DNA of 64,000 nt. It comes from Costertonia aggregata. GTDB lineage: Bacteria; Bacteroidota; Bacteroidia; Flavobacteriales; Flavobacteriaceae. The number at the start of each line of letters is the position of its first letter. Positions within the stretch are counted from its first letter, which is position 1. The stretch lies in the NCBI RefSeq assembly GCF_013402795.1, contig NZ_CP058595.1, forward strand, positions 1,275,501-1,339,500. Direction: 5' to 3'. Both the position numbers and the translations under genes were made by a program. The notes below the pieces were generated by a model, which worked only from the letters and a program-made list of their open reading frames with translations, was not told the DNA's origin and did not search any database. Of this stretch, positions 51,981-60,694 are shown in pieces.

Positions 51981-52600
51981 TACGGTAGTGTATTATATAT
52001 TTCCACAATGCGGGCCTTTGCCCTTTTAAGTCTCATTTTAACCGCACTTTCCCCTATTTCCAAAAGTACGGCCAGCTCTTTTATTGAAACATCGTCTTGA
52101 TATTTCAACAATAAAATACTTTTGTCCTCTGCATCAATGCGATCCAATGCTCTTTTTAATTTACCAGAACGCATTTCCAATATGTCCTTATCTGGCACAT
52201 CAACAGGAAGTTCATGGGCTTTGTCTTCAATATTGGTAGAATTATCCCTCATTTTACGTGCCTTGTCACGATTTACGTAGTTCACACAAAAATTATACGT
52301 AAATGAGTATAACCAGCTCGAAAATTTTGACATCCCCTTAAAACTGGCAAGTTTTACAAAAAGGAGCAGGAAAACATCTTGGGTAAGATCTTCCGCCTCT
52401 TTTTCCGACTTTGAGAACCCATAACATTTATTGTACACTCTTTCTACATACCTATCATATAGCACCCCAAACAGTAGTGCATTATTGGACTTTGTTATTT
52501 TACCGACCAATTCCTCGTCCGATAGGCCATCATAGGAATATGTTCCCTGTTGGGGCCTTTTTCCCACTAAAACCAAGTATAGCCACTTTAACAAACCCAC
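51980..52600 (-). CDS. ECF-type RNA polymerase sigma factor
   Basis: 206 residues, GTG start; an upstream in-frame stop leaves no earlier choice. Sigma region 2 is clear ('LFGVLYDRYVERVYNKCYGF', 'EKEAEDLTQDVFLLLFVKLA', 'FSSWLYSFTYNFCVNYVNRD'). Region 4 HTH is 'ALDRIDAEDKSILLLKYQDD' and 'SIKELAVLLEIGESAVKMRL'. The 35-residue linker is unusually charged. It directs transcription of an unknown regulon, possibly including the channel gene behind it. The next downstream ATG is after region 2, so GTG is accepted. Confidence 0.88.
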   Translation of the reverse strand: MGLLKWLYLVLVGKRPQQGTYSYDGLSDEELVGKITKSNNALLFGVLYDRYVERVYNKCYGFSKSEKEAEDLTQDVFLLLFVKLASFKGMSKFSSWLYSFTYNFCVNYVNRDKARKMRDNSTNIEDKAHELPVDVPDKDILEMRSGKLKRALDRIDAEDKSILLLKYQDDVSIKELAVLLEIGESAVKMRLKRAKARIVEIYNTLP

Positions 52601-52807
52601 TATGCATCTAATTTATAATGCAATTTAAACAAAAGAGCTCCATTTAGGATAGTTGAACCATCTTAATGAAGCCCTAAGCAAACGGGGGGAACGTTTTGAG
52701 TAATTAGTCAACCTAAAAATTTCATTCGTTATACCATCTGTTCATTTTTCATTATGTGTAAATCAATATCAAATTGCTTTTAAGTAAAAAAGCAGAATAT
52801 TTTTTTA

Positions 52808-52833
52808 AAAGACCCCGGTAGACCGGGGTCTTT
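52808..52833 (+). terminator. Strong GC-rich hairpin with flanking A/T runs
   Basis: AAAGACCCCGG / CCGGGGTCTTT with a 4-nt loop, followed by AACCAACCAACTT. No plus-strand gene ends nearby, so it may terminate a short RNA starting in the sigma-factor upstream region. Confidence 0.65.
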
Positions 52834-52982
52834 AACCAACCAACTTAACAAAACATCATTTTTCATCAATCAAAAAAAAACAACCTTTCAAAAATCACCA
52901 ATACATCTTTGTGCAAAGCACATAAATAGTTGGTTGGCAGGGGACATGGCTAGTGTTAGCATAGTTTGTCCCTTTATCATCT

Positions 52983-53144
52983 TCATTCAGTGGATTTTAA
53001 CTTTTGGTCATTTTTGATACCACCGTTCTCATTTTTTCTTTTTCCCGATATTACGGGAACCAAAAAATAAATGGACACTAAAAAAGAAGCGATACCAAAA
53101 CCCAAAAGCACTCCTATCATAATATCCCCACATAAACTTTCCAT
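52983..53144 (-). CDS. Possible 53-residue single-pass membrane protein
   Basis: Begins 'MESLCGDIMIGVLLGFGIAS', continues 'FLVSIYFLVPVISGKRKN' and ends 'NDQKLKSTE'. One hydrophobic helix of about 24 residues is followed by a basic stop-transfer. ATG is present, and the fit to a small membrane protein is good, but length and lack of homology evidence keep this tentative. It is transcribed towards the sigma-factor gene. Confidence 0.42.
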   Translation of the reverse strand: MESLCGDIMIGVLLGFGIASFLVSIYFLVPVISGKRKNENGGIKNDQKLKSTE

Positions 53145-53442
53145 AACTAACTACTTTATGATTAAACCCTCTATTTATTGAGACACCGTTTTTATTCGCA
53201 GGTCACATTTTTACATTCAAAAATTATATTTTATTTTTAACTATTTGATTATCATGTATTTATTGTAAATTTTAACATATTTTTTTCTTGAACAATCAAC
53301 AATCCCTATCGCAAAGGCCAGCAAAACAAAAAAAGCAGCGTAAAGCTTAGTGAACAGTGGAAGTTTCCCAAAAGAGTCAAGACAAAACCGCTTTGCATTA
53401 GATCAAATTCAAAAGTAGTTACACCTTTGAAAAAAGACGATA

Positions 53443-54069
53443 ATGGAAAATGTATTAGTAGCGGGTGCAAATGGTACCACAGGTAAAAAAATAGTAACCC
53501 TTTTAAAAGAATCGCAATATTTTAATCCTATTGCAATGGTTCGTAAAGAAGAACAGGTTGGGCAATTTGAAAAAGATGGGGTCGAAACTGTTTTGGGCGA
53601 TTTGGAAAATGATATCTCACATGCGGTAAAAAATATTGATAAAATAGTTTTCGCTGCCGGTTCAGGAGGTAAAAAAGTAATCGAAGTAGACCAAGAAGGA
53701 GCAAAAAAACTAATAGATGCTTCCCTAAAAAAACCGATTAAAAAGTTTGTAATGTTAAGTTCAATGGGCGCCGAGCATCCAGAAAGTGCAGATGAGCTAA
53801 AAGATTATCTAAAGGCCAAACATAACGCCGATGAATATTTAAAGAAAAGTGATTTAACTTATACGATAGTAAGGCCGGGAAGTCTTACCAACGAAAAAGG
53901 AAAAGGCCATATAATTCTAGATAAAAGCTTAAACAAGAAAGGTTCTATCAGCAGGGACGATGTTGCACAAACTTTGGTAAGAGTGCTCCACGACGATGCC
54001 GCACCCAACGAAACTTTTGAAATTCTGGAAGGTGATATGTTAATCGGAAAAGCATTGGAACAGGTATAA
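53443..54069 (+). CDS. NAD(P)-binding atypical SDR (SDR_a5/YhfK-like)
   Basis: A 208-residue Rossmann protein. The nucleotide motif 'VLVAGANGTTGKKIVTLLKE' is at the N-terminus, followed by 'VLGDLENDISHAVKNIDKIV', 'FVMLSSMGAEHPESADEL' and 'YTIVRPGSLTNEKGKGHI'. This is the NAD(P)H-binding, NmrA/YhfK-like group, often redox-responsive. Substrate unknown. It is the first of a run of redox and envelope genes on this strand, 56 bp from the next. Confidence 0.88.
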   Translation: MENVLVAGANGTTGKKIVTLLKESQYFNPIAMVRKEEQVGQFEKDGVETVLGDLENDISHAVKNIDKIVFAAGSGGKKVIEVDQEGAKKLIDASLKKPIKKFVMLSSMGAEHPESADELKDYLKAKHNADEYLKKSDLTYTIVRPGSLTNEKGKGHIILDKSLNKKGSISRDDVAQTLVRVLHDDAAPNETFEILEGDMLIGKALEQV

Positions 54070-54124
54070 AATTTTCAGCGTAAGCCCGCTATGACTGTTG
54101 CACTTTACAAAATATTTGAACTCT

Positions 54125-55474
54125 ATGAAAGGCCAGAAATTTGATGTATTTGTAATCGGAAGCGGTAGTGCAGGACAGACCGTCGCCGAAACCTGTGCGA
54201 GAAATGGATTTAAGGTCGCTATAGCCGATAATCGTATTTTCGGAGGAACCTGTGCCAATAGGGGGTGTGACCCGAAAAAGGTACTTTTGGCCGCAACCGA
54301 AGTTTGGGAGCGCTCCAACAATTTAAAGGGAAAAGGCATTACAACTACTGCATCCTTAAATTGGAAGCAACTTCAAAAGTTCAAGCGTAAATTTACTTCA
54401 CCGGTACCGGCAGGTACTGAGAGTAAATTGAAAGATTTAGGAATTCACCTATACCATCAAAATCCTGAATTCATTAACGATAACACGTTGGTCGTTGAGG
54501 GTAAAACGGTACAAGCCGATAAAATAGTAATCGCCACAGGGCGAATACCTAGACTATTGGATTTTGAAGGTAGCCACCACCTCAAAACCAGTGATGATTT
54601 TCTTGAGCTTAAGAAAATACCCAAAAGCATTGTTTTCATAGGCGCAGGTTACATTGGTATGGAGTTTGCCCATATGGCCGCAAGGGCGGGCAGTAAGGTA
54701 ACCATTATCGAGCGTGGCGAAAGACCACTAAAAAATTTTGACCCCAATTTGGTCGAACATCTAAAAAACGTTTCTCAAGACCTGGGCATAACTTTTATTT
54801 TCAATGCTGAAATCAAAAAAATAGAACAGCTCCGTAAAAATCTTAACATAAGTTATCAGTCAGAAGGAAAAGAGAAATCTTTGAAAGCAAAAATGGTTTT
54901 TAACACGGCTGGTAGAATTCCCGCTATGTATGAATTGGAACTAGAAAAAGGGAACGTAGCATATTCCGAAAAAGGAATCATAGTAAATAAATATCTTCAA
55001 AGCACATCAAATGCAAACGTATATGCCTGTGGCGATGTCACCGACCATAGTTTACCGTTGACCCCTCTTTCTGGTCTGGAAGGCCACATGGTCTCCGAAA
55101 ATATAGTTCATGGGAATAAAAAGAAAATCGATACCCCTGTTATACCTTCGTCCGTATTCACTCTTCCCCATTTGGCATCGGTCGGACTTTCAGAAGAAGA
55201 AGCCAAAAAACGCTATAAAAATATCAAGGTAAACTACAAATCAGTTCCCAAATGGTTTAACGCAAAACGATTGCAGGAGTCTGCCTACGCTTATAAAATC
55301 ATTATTAACGAGCGAACCGAGACCATCGTTGGTGCACATCTACTTTCCGCCAACGCAGCGGAAACCATTAATTTGTTTGCCATGGCCATTAATAACGATT
55401 TGACTTCAGAGCAATTAAGAAAAATGATTTTTACTTATCCCTCATGGTCCTACGACATCAAAAGTATGATGTAG
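54125..55474 (+). CDS. FAD/NAD(P) disulfide oxidoreductase (glutathione reductase fold) lacking the C-terminal His
   Basis: 449 residues from ATG 54125 ('MKGQKFDVFVIGSGSAGQTV'); an upstream GTG would add nine codons. The FAD motif GxGxxG is at 12-17. The redox pair Cys43/Cys48 is in 'FGGTCANRGCDPKKVLLA', and the second nucleotide motif is 'SIVFIGAGYIGMEFAHMAAR'. 'NVYACGDVTDHSLPLTPL' is the second FAD contact. The dimer domain ends 'MIFTYPSWSYDIKSM', where classical members have a His-Pro-Thr-x-x-Glu catalytic pair. Disulfide chemistry is therefore likely altered. The stop codon is directly followed by the YihY ATG. Confidence 0.88.
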   Translation: MKGQKFDVFVIGSGSAGQTVAETCARNGFKVAIADNRIFGGTCANRGCDPKKVLLAATEVWERSNNLKGKGITTTASLNWKQLQKFKRKFTSPVPAGTESKLKDLGIHLYHQNPEFINDNTLVVEGKTVQADKIVIATGRIPRLLDFEGSHHLKTSDDFLELKKIPKSIVFIGAGYIGMEFAHMAARAGSKVTIIERGERPLKNFDPNLVEHLKNVSQDLGITFIFNAEIKKIEQLRKNLNISYQSEGKEKSLKAKMVFNTAGRIPAMYELELEKGNVAYSEKGIIVNKYLQSTSNANVYACGDVTDHSLPLTPLSGLEGHMVSENIVHGNKKKIDTPVIPSSVFTLPHLASVGLSEEEAKKRYKNIKVNYKSVPKWFNAKRLQESAYAYKIIINERTETIVGAHLLSANAAETINLFAMAINNDLTSEQLRKMIFTYPSWSYDIKSMM

Positions 55475-56377
55475 ATGCAATCAGAAAAACTTGCCGATAA
55501 ATTCAAGATTGGTGATCTTCCATCACTAATCGCTCAAACCTTTAGAGCATGGATGGCCGATGACCCTTTTCGACTGAGTGCTATCGTTGCCTATTACGCC
55601 GTACTCTCCTTACCGGCATTACTCGTGATTATCGTAAATGTAATCGGTGCTGTTTGGGGCGTCGAAATTGTTCAAGGCCAATTGACCAATGAATTTTCGA
55701 CCGCACTGGGCAAAGAGGCAGCGGTCGCAATAGAACAAATTATGACGGAAACTAGAAACTCTAAAAAAAATACGATATCAACCATTATCGGCATAGCAAC
55801 CTTGCTCGTTGGTGCTACGGGGGTCTTTTATCAATTAAAGGTTTCCTTAAATGAAATTTGGAACATAGCCCCGAACCCTAGAGCAAAAATCTGGAAAGTG
55901 GTTACCGATCGTGCATTGAGTTTTGCCTTTATCTTGGTCATTGGGTTTTTGCTCTTGGTCAGTTTTATAATCACGGCGGCAATTAGTGCCTTGAACGATT
56001 TTATACGGGAAGCACTCCCCGATGTTTTGGTATACTTGGCTTACACATTGGATTTTATACTTTCCGTAGGTATAATCTCGGTTCTTTTTGCATTGATTTT
56101 TAAATACCTCCCCGATGCCAAGATCCGTTGGAAAACCGTTTGGATCGGAGCAATACTGACCGCCGTTCTCTTTGTTATCGGGAAACTGTTATTGGGCATT
56201 TATTTTGGACAAGCGGATCCAGGCTCGACCTATGGGGCCGCGGGAACTATCGTACTTGTTCTTTTATGGGTATCGTACTCTTCGCTCATTCTATTTTTCG
56301 GAGCTGAATTCACCTACGTATATGCCAAGAGATATGGGGAAGGCATTGAACCTAGTAAATTGGCGGTGAAAAAATAA
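55475..56377 (+). CDS. YihY/BrkB-family integral membrane protein
   Basis: 300 residues, six hydrophobic helices in the YihY order: 'LSAIVAYYAVLSLPALLVII' (first), 'TIIGIATLLVGATGVFYQLK', 'LSFAFILVIGFLLLVSFIIT' and the last, 'IVLVLLWVSYSSLILFFGAE' with 'FTYVYAKRYG'. The 'GATGVFYQLKVSLNEIWN' segment is a family hallmark. Precise function is unsettled; a channel or transporter is likely. It starts at the base after the oxidoreductase stop. Confidence 0.9.
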   Translation: MQSEKLADKFKIGDLPSLIAQTFRAWMADDPFRLSAIVAYYAVLSLPALLVIIVNVIGAVWGVEIVQGQLTNEFSTALGKEAAVAIEQIMTETRNSKKNTISTIIGIATLLVGATGVFYQLKVSLNEIWNIAPNPRAKIWKVVTDRALSFAFILVIGFLLLVSFIITAAISALNDFIREALPDVLVYLAYTLDFILSVGIISVLFALIFKYLPDAKIRWKTVWIGAILTAVLFVIGKLLLGIYFGQADPGSTYGAAGTIVLVLLWVSYSSLILFFGAEFTYVYAKRYGEGIEPSKLAVKK

Positions 56378-56594
56378 TCTATTTCTTAGAATACATTGTT
56401 TGATGACAAATCCATAAGGCATTGTAAAAAACCAACCTATAATTCCAATAAGGCATTGAAGTGTTTAAACGCCCATTATTGAGTCAATTTTTAAATGGAT
56501 GTCATTAAGGATTTCCCCAATAAATCTTCACTTTTGAGAAGAATGAAATTGAGATGAAAAATTCATCTCTACAAGAAACTTAAAAAAATCAGAT

Positions 56595-57338
56595 ATGGAT
56601 ATTACAGATAATGTGGTCATTATTACAGGAGCATCAAGTGGCATAGGAGAGGCTACAGCAAACAAATTGGCCGAAAAAGGTGCAAAAGTAGTGCTTACCG
56701 CAAGACGTGAGGAACGTTTGAACAATTTGGCAGAAAATATAAAAAATAACGATGGTACAGCTTTAGTAGTAACGGGAGATGTTACCAAAAAAGAAGATTT
56801 TGAAACCGTCGTTGAAAGAACGTTATCCGAGTTCGGAACCATAAATGCCCTGATAAACAACGCAGGGCTCATGCCCCTATCCTATGTAAAAAAACTAAAG
56901 ACCGATGAGTGGGATAAAATGGTAGATGTAAATATTAAAGGCGTGTTGAACGGAGTTGCAGCCGTATTGCCTACCATGATAGAAAATAAAAGTGGACACA
57001 TCATCAACATCGCTTCAAGTGCAGCCCATAACTATTTTCCGGGTGGTGCGGTATATTGTGCTACAAAAGCTGCAGTAAAAATGTTCTCCGAAGGTTTGCG
57101 ACAGGAATTGGCCCCAAAATACGGGATAAATGTAACTTCTATAGAACCTGGTGCCGTATCTACAGAACTTATGGATACCATTACCGATGAGGACATTAAA
57201 AAACAGTTCAAAGAAATGCAGAAGATGGATTTTCTACAAGCCGAGGATATCGCAGAAGCTATTTACTATTCTTTGGCACAACCTGCGCGTGCCAATATCA
57301 ATGATGTATTCATTATGCCCACAGAACAACAACGGTAA
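56595..57338 (+). CDS. Short-chain dehydrogenase/reductase (classical SDR)
   Basis: A 247-residue oxidoreductase with the complete classical motif set: 'VVIITGASSGIGEATANKLA' (TGxxxGxG), 'INALINNAGLMPL' (NNAG), the catalytic Ser in 'IINIASSAAHNYFPGGAVYC' and the Tyr-x-x-x-Lys in 'VYCATKAAVKMFSEGLRQEL'. 'ARREERL' after the second strand suggests NADP preference. Substrate not inferable. It precedes three small genes on the same strand. Confidence 0.92.
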   Translation: MDITDNVVIITGASSGIGEATANKLAEKGAKVVLTARREERLNNLAENIKNNDGTALVVTGDVTKKEDFETVVERTLSEFGTINALINNAGLMPLSYVKKLKTDEWDKMVDVNIKGVLNGVAAVLPTMIENKSGHIINIASSAAHNYFPGGAVYCATKAAVKMFSEGLRQELAPKYGINVTSIEPGAVSTELMDTITDEDIKKQFKEMQKMDFLQAEDIAEAIYYSLAQPARANINDVFIMPTEQQR

Positions 57339-57360
57339 CAAAAAAATCAAGATACAAGCT

Positions 57361-57465
57361 ATGAACCATAAAAAGCGCCCCATAGGAAACTATATCATTG
57401 CCGGTATTTTCTTGGTAATGGTCATATTTTACCTTATATACGTAAACGGTATGCTTGGGTCGTAA
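57361..57465 (+). CDS. 34-residue single-pass membrane peptide
   Basis: ATG 57361 gives 'MNHKKRPIGNYIIAGIFLVM' followed by 'VIFYLIYVNGMLGS': a basic N-terminus, then one membrane helix (residues 11-27). It lies 22 bp after the SDR stop and 15 bp before the Rho-N gene, fitting an operon of small genes. Similar tiny hydrophobic genes are easily missed by annotation pipelines. Function unknown. Confidence 0.6.
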   Translation: MNHKKRPIGNYIIAGIFLVMVIFYLIYVNGMLGS

Positions 57466-57480
57466 AATACGATAAACACT

Positions 57481-57720
57481 ATGGAAAGATCAAGCATAAA
57501 AAACGAAGAGCAGTACGAGGCCCTTCGCGAAGAGGGATACAGCAAGGAAAAGGCAGCCCGAATAGCCAATACCAACAATGCCAGTAAAAAAGGCGGAAAG
57601 GCTTCAAAGTATGAAGAACGCACAAAAAGTGAACTTTATGAACAAGCAAAAAAAATTGGGATTGAAGGTAGGTCGAAGATGGATAAGGAAGATTTGATAC
57701 GTGCCTTGCGAAAGCATTGA
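57481..57720 (+). CDS. Rho N-terminal (SAP-like) domain protein
   Basis: A 79-residue, highly charged protein. The N-terminal half ('KNEEQYEALREEGYSKEKAA', 'NASKKGGKASKYEERT') is typical of the short DUF7218-type lead. The C-terminal 'SELYEQAKKIGIEGRSKM' and 'DLIRALRKH' form a Rho_N/SAP-like motif for nucleic-acid binding. Such proteins often accompany stress genes. It lies 8 bp upstream of the AI-2E-family gene. Confidence 0.82.
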   Translation: MERSSIKNEEQYEALREEGYSKEKAARIANTNNASKKGGKASKYEERTKSELYEQAKKIGIEGRSKMDKEDLIRALRKH

Positions 57721-57728
57721 GAACTTCT

Positions 57729-58748
57729 ATGAAATATATCAGCCCACATGTGATAAGGCAAATTTTTGTCCTAATGCTCATCATATTGATGGGAGCACTC
57801 ATATTTCAGGAGATGCTGCCATATCTGAGCGGCGTTTTGGGAGCCATTACCATATATGTTATTTTGAGAAAACCAATGCAAAAATTGGTCGTTAAAGGGT
57901 GGCCTGCCAAAATAGCGGCTGCCTTTTTAATGGTACTTTCTTTTTTATGCATAATGGTTCCAATTGTTGGGCTAGGTTTCATGATGGGCAGTAAGGTGCA
58001 ATATGCGGTTGATAATTCACAAAAAGTAATTGATGCCACTAAATCACAATTACAGCGTGCCGAGTCGTATTTTAATATTGATATGGCCTCTGAAATAGAT
58101 ACAAGTGCCATTACGACTTGGTTATCCAATAATCTTCAAAACTTTGCAGGTAGCACATTCAATATGCTGATTGCCATAACGTTGATGTATTTTCTATTGT
58201 TCTTTATGCTGACCAACCGTAAAACATTAAAGGTTTCCCTGTACGAGTATATTCCCATTAAAGATGAAAATCTAAAGGCTATTGGCAGTGAAACCAACGA
58301 AAAGGTTCGTGCGAATGCCCTGGGTATTCCGCTAGTTGCTTTGGGCCAAGGAATCATGGGTTTAATAGGTTTTTTGATTTTTGGAGTGTCCGATCCGTTC
58401 TTTTGGGCAGCCATCGTTACCGTAGGCTCAATGATTCCTTTCGTAGGTAGCCCGCTTGGTACTATTCCCGTTTTTCTACTGGCCTTGTCCAACGGGGACA
58501 CCTTCCAAGCTTGGGGCATTTTAATTTACGGTCTTGTTATCGTAGGTGCCACTGACAATCTTTTGCGCCTGTATGTTCTCGAAAAATTGGACGATGTTCA
58601 CCCACTCATCACATTGATCGGAGTTTTGGTGGGTGTACCTCTTTTTGGTTTCATCGGTTTGATTTTTGGGCCGTTACTCATAAGCCTGTTTCTTATTGTG
58701 GTTCGCATCTACAAAAACGAGTATGGTCAAGAAAATGAAAAATTATAG
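57729..58748 (+). CDS. AI-2E family (PerM-like) permease
   Basis: 339 residues from ATG 57729 ('MKYISPHVIRQIFVLMLIIL'); a TTG at 57717 overlapping the previous gene is less likely. Eight hydrophobic helices flank a soluble segment, including 'LGAITIYVILRKPMQKLVVK', 'MLIAITLMYFLLFFMLTNRK', 'ALGQGIMGLIGFLIFGVSDP' and 'MIPFVGSPLGTIPVFLLALS'. The 'FVGSPLGTIPVFL' and 'DNLLRLYVL' motifs mark the family. Members export diverse small molecules or Na+/H+; autoinducer export is not implied. Confidence 0.88.
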   Translation: MKYISPHVIRQIFVLMLIILMGALIFQEMLPYLSGVLGAITIYVILRKPMQKLVVKGWPAKIAAAFLMVLSFLCIMVPIVGLGFMMGSKVQYAVDNSQKVIDATKSQLQRAESYFNIDMASEIDTSAITTWLSNNLQNFAGSTFNMLIAITLMYFLLFFMLTNRKTLKVSLYEYIPIKDENLKAIGSETNEKVRANALGIPLVALGQGIMGLIGFLIFGVSDPFFWAAIVTVGSMIPFVGSPLGTIPVFLLALSNGDTFQAWGILIYGLVIVGATDNLLRLYVLEKLDDVHPLITLIGVLVGVPLFGFIGLIFGPLLISLFLIVVRIYKNEYGQENEKL

Positions 58749-59065
58749 TTTTCACCGTTTTCTGCCCCTAACCGCTCCATGTTCTGGACTGCTCAAAATA
58801 GAATACAAATAATGTTCACATAAAGAATTTGCATCAAAAAAATGTTATAGACAGCTATTTGGCTAAAGTGAATGTCATATCTCAAAAACATCAAGACTAA
58901 AAGGGAACGGATTAATCAAGACGATAGTTAAATCGTATTATTATACAATAATTCAAAAAAAAAGATTATCGTTATAGGTTGTACTTCGTGTAACCTTAAC
59001 GTAAAAAACAAGTGGGATTTAGTTGAACACATTCCCTGTTGACATGGGGCAAAATAAAAATAGTT
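58749..59065. other. Intergenic region without recognised features
   Basis: About 317 bp of AT-rich DNA between the AI-2E-family gene and the F420-reductase-like gene. I see no gene, no clear terminator and no canonical promoter element. The in-frame extension of the next gene to 59039 is not supported by coding signal. Confidence 0.5.
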
Positions 59066-59698
59066 ATGCGAATAGGAATTATAGGAAGTGGAAGTATTGG
59101 AGGAAATTTGGGGAAACACTGGGCGCAAGCTGGTCATAAGGTCATGTTCAGTTCAAGGCATCCCGAGGAATTGGGAAGTTTGGTCAAAGAGGCAGGAGAG
59201 AATGCAAAAGCGGTTAGCGTAACAGATGCCTTTGAAGCAAAGGCCGATGTATATCTGTTAGCCATGCCCTTTAAGGCAATCGATAAGATTTCTGAGCTGT
59301 ATGCCGGTGAGTACGCCAACAGTGTTATTTTAGATGCTACCAATCCTTATCCCCAGCGTGATGGGGAAATGGCGCAACAAGTAAGGGATGCCAATTACAA
59401 TGCATCTGAGTACACCGCCATGAAATTTAGTACCGCAAAGACCGCTAAGGCCTTCAACACCATTAAAGCAGAACATCTACGTGATCGTGCTTTCCGATCA
59501 CAGGACAAATTGGCCATACCTTTTGCGGCACAAGATGAGGCGAGTAAAGCCATTGTACAAAAATTAATAGAGGATATAGGTTTTGACACAGTGTACATAG
59601 GTAATTTGACCGATACCAAAATAATGGATCCCAATGAAAAAATTTACGGCATGTCCGTTTCAAAATCAGAACTTTTAGAAGCGGTACGTTCAAAGTAA
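59066..59698 (+). CDS. NADPH-dependent F420 reductase-like oxidoreductase
   Basis: 210 residues from ATG 59066 ('MRIGIIGSGSIGGNLGKHWA'), which places the GxGxxG at residues 7-12. 'GHKVMFSSRHPEELGSLVKE' is the NADP-preferring loop with Ser-Arg. 'VYLLAMPFKAIDKISELY' and 'NSVILDATNPYP' complete the FNO-type Rossmann fold. Flavobacteria generally lack F420, so a different hydride partner is likely. The gene is followed 9 bp later by the deaminase gene. Confidence 0.88.
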   Translation: MRIGIIGSGSIGGNLGKHWAQAGHKVMFSSRHPEELGSLVKEAGENAKAVSVTDAFEAKADVYLLAMPFKAIDKISELYAGEYANSVILDATNPYPQRDGEMAQQVRDANYNASEYTAMKFSTAKTAKAFNTIKAEHLRDRAFRSQDKLAIPFAAQDEASKAIVQKLIEDIGFDTVYIGNLTDTKIMDPNEKIYGMSVSKSELLEAVRSK

Positions 59699-59707
59699 CT
59701 TAGACAA

Positions 59708-60148
59708 ATGAGAATAAACCACGAATTTTTTATGCAACGGGCCATTGCTTTGGCCAAAGAGGGCAAAGCAGGTAGTGGTGGTGCTTTTGGTGCGGTCATT
59801 GTATGTGATGGCACTAGTATTGTTGAAGTGCATAACACCGTAAAATCACAACAGGACTGTACACAACACGCCGAGCTTTCGGCCATTCAAAAGGCTTGTC
59901 AAGTTCTGAAAAGTAAAGACTTATCAAACTGTGTTCTCTACACCAGTTGCGAACCCTGCATGATGTGTTTGGGAGCTTGTTATTGGGCAAAATTCAAAAC
60001 AATTTATTTTGGAGCTTCGGCCCAAGACGCTAAAGAACATGGGTATGTGTACTCCGATATGTTTTACGCATCCAATACAGAAAATAGGCATAGGGAATTC
60101 AATATGGTGCAACTGCTCAGAGAGGAAGCTATTGCGGTTTGGGATTGA
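59708..60148 (+). CDS. Nucleoside/guanine deaminase-like zinc enzyme
   Basis: A 146-residue member of the CDA fold. Zinc ligands and the proton shuttle are present: His-Ala-Glu in 'QDCTQHAELSAIQKACQVLK' and Pro-Cys-x-x-Cys in 'LYTSCEPCMMCLGACYWAKF'. The length and 'YFGASAQDAKEHGYVYSDMF' match the guanine-deaminase/TadA-like group rather than cytidine deaminase. The exact base is not certain. Cotranscribed with the preceding reductase. Confidence 0.9.
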   Translation: MRINHEFFMQRAIALAKEGKAGSGGAFGAVIVCDGTSIVEVHNTVKSQQDCTQHAELSAIQKACQVLKSKDLSNCVLYTSCEPCMMCLGACYWAKFKTIYFGASAQDAKEHGYVYSDMFYASNTENRHREFNMVQLLREEAIAVWD

Positions 60149-60214
60149 AAATTATAAAGAAATCAAATAGATAGATTTCTGCCGATACAAGATTAAAATC
60201 CAAATACTTAATTG

Positions 60215-60511
60215 ATGCAAATAATATACGAATATCACGATGTGACCGCTAGCGAAAGGTTAGAAACCATCGCTCGGGAAAAGTTACATAACCTTCATAA
60301 AAAATTCAGCTTTGTTCATCGTGCCGATGTCTTTTTTAAGATTCAAAATCGATTGGATGACAAGGAACAGATATGCGATATTCGCCTGAGTATGCCCGGG
60401 CCAAGAATATTCGCTTCAACCAATGCCGATAATTTTGAAGCGGCCATTGCCGAAACCATACGTGATTTGGAAGATCAATTGCGTAAATACAAAGGAAAAA
60501 AAGGGTCTTAA
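60215..60511 (+). CDS. hpf: Ribosome hibernation promoting factor (short HPF/RaiA)
   Basis: 98 residues from ATG 60215 (TTG 60212 is also in frame). The sequence 'MQIIYEYHDVTASERLETIA', 'FVHRADVFFKIQNRLDDKEQ', 'CDIRLSMPGPRIFASTNADN' and 'FEAAIAETIRDLEDQLRKYK' is the S30AE fold. It binds the 30S decoding site and, with its short form, favours 100S dimers or inactive 70S. It lacks the long-form C-terminal domain. Confidence 0.92.
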   Translation: MQIIYEYHDVTASERLETIAREKLHNLHKKFSFVHRADVFFKIQNRLDDKEQICDIRLSMPGPRIFASTNADNFEAAIAETIRDLEDQLRKYKGKKGS

Positions 60512-60619
60512 GTAGCATTGTGACCAAATGCGGCAATGACCTTACGGATTAGGTCAATATGTATCAAAACCGCTAATTAAATTTAGATATATAAAAACAA
60601 TAGTTGGTTTGGTTGGTTT

Positions 60620-60657
60620 AAATGGCCTTGATAATCTACAAAATATCAAGGCCATTT
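60620..60657. terminator. Terminator hairpin between hpf and the next gene
   Basis: AAATGGCCTTGATA and TATCAAGGCCATTT form a perfect 14-bp stem with a 10-nt loop. T-rich sequence follows on the plus strand. Just upstream, TAGTTGGTTTGGTTGGTTT reads AACCAACCAAACCAAC on the other strand. Confidence 0.75.
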
Positions 60658-60694
60658 TATTTTAACAACCTTTCTAAATATCAATAAAACACTT

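Larger units (their letters stand above)
52601..53442. other. Long intergenic region between the sigma factor and the SDR/oxidoreductase genes
   Basis: 842 bp, AT-rich. It holds a strong hairpin (52808-52833) followed by AACCAACCAACTT, a small hairpin TGTGC-AAA-GCACA at 52910-52922, and a possible 53-residue membrane ORF on the minus strand (52983-53144). The rest shows no recognisable gene. Confidence 0.5.
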
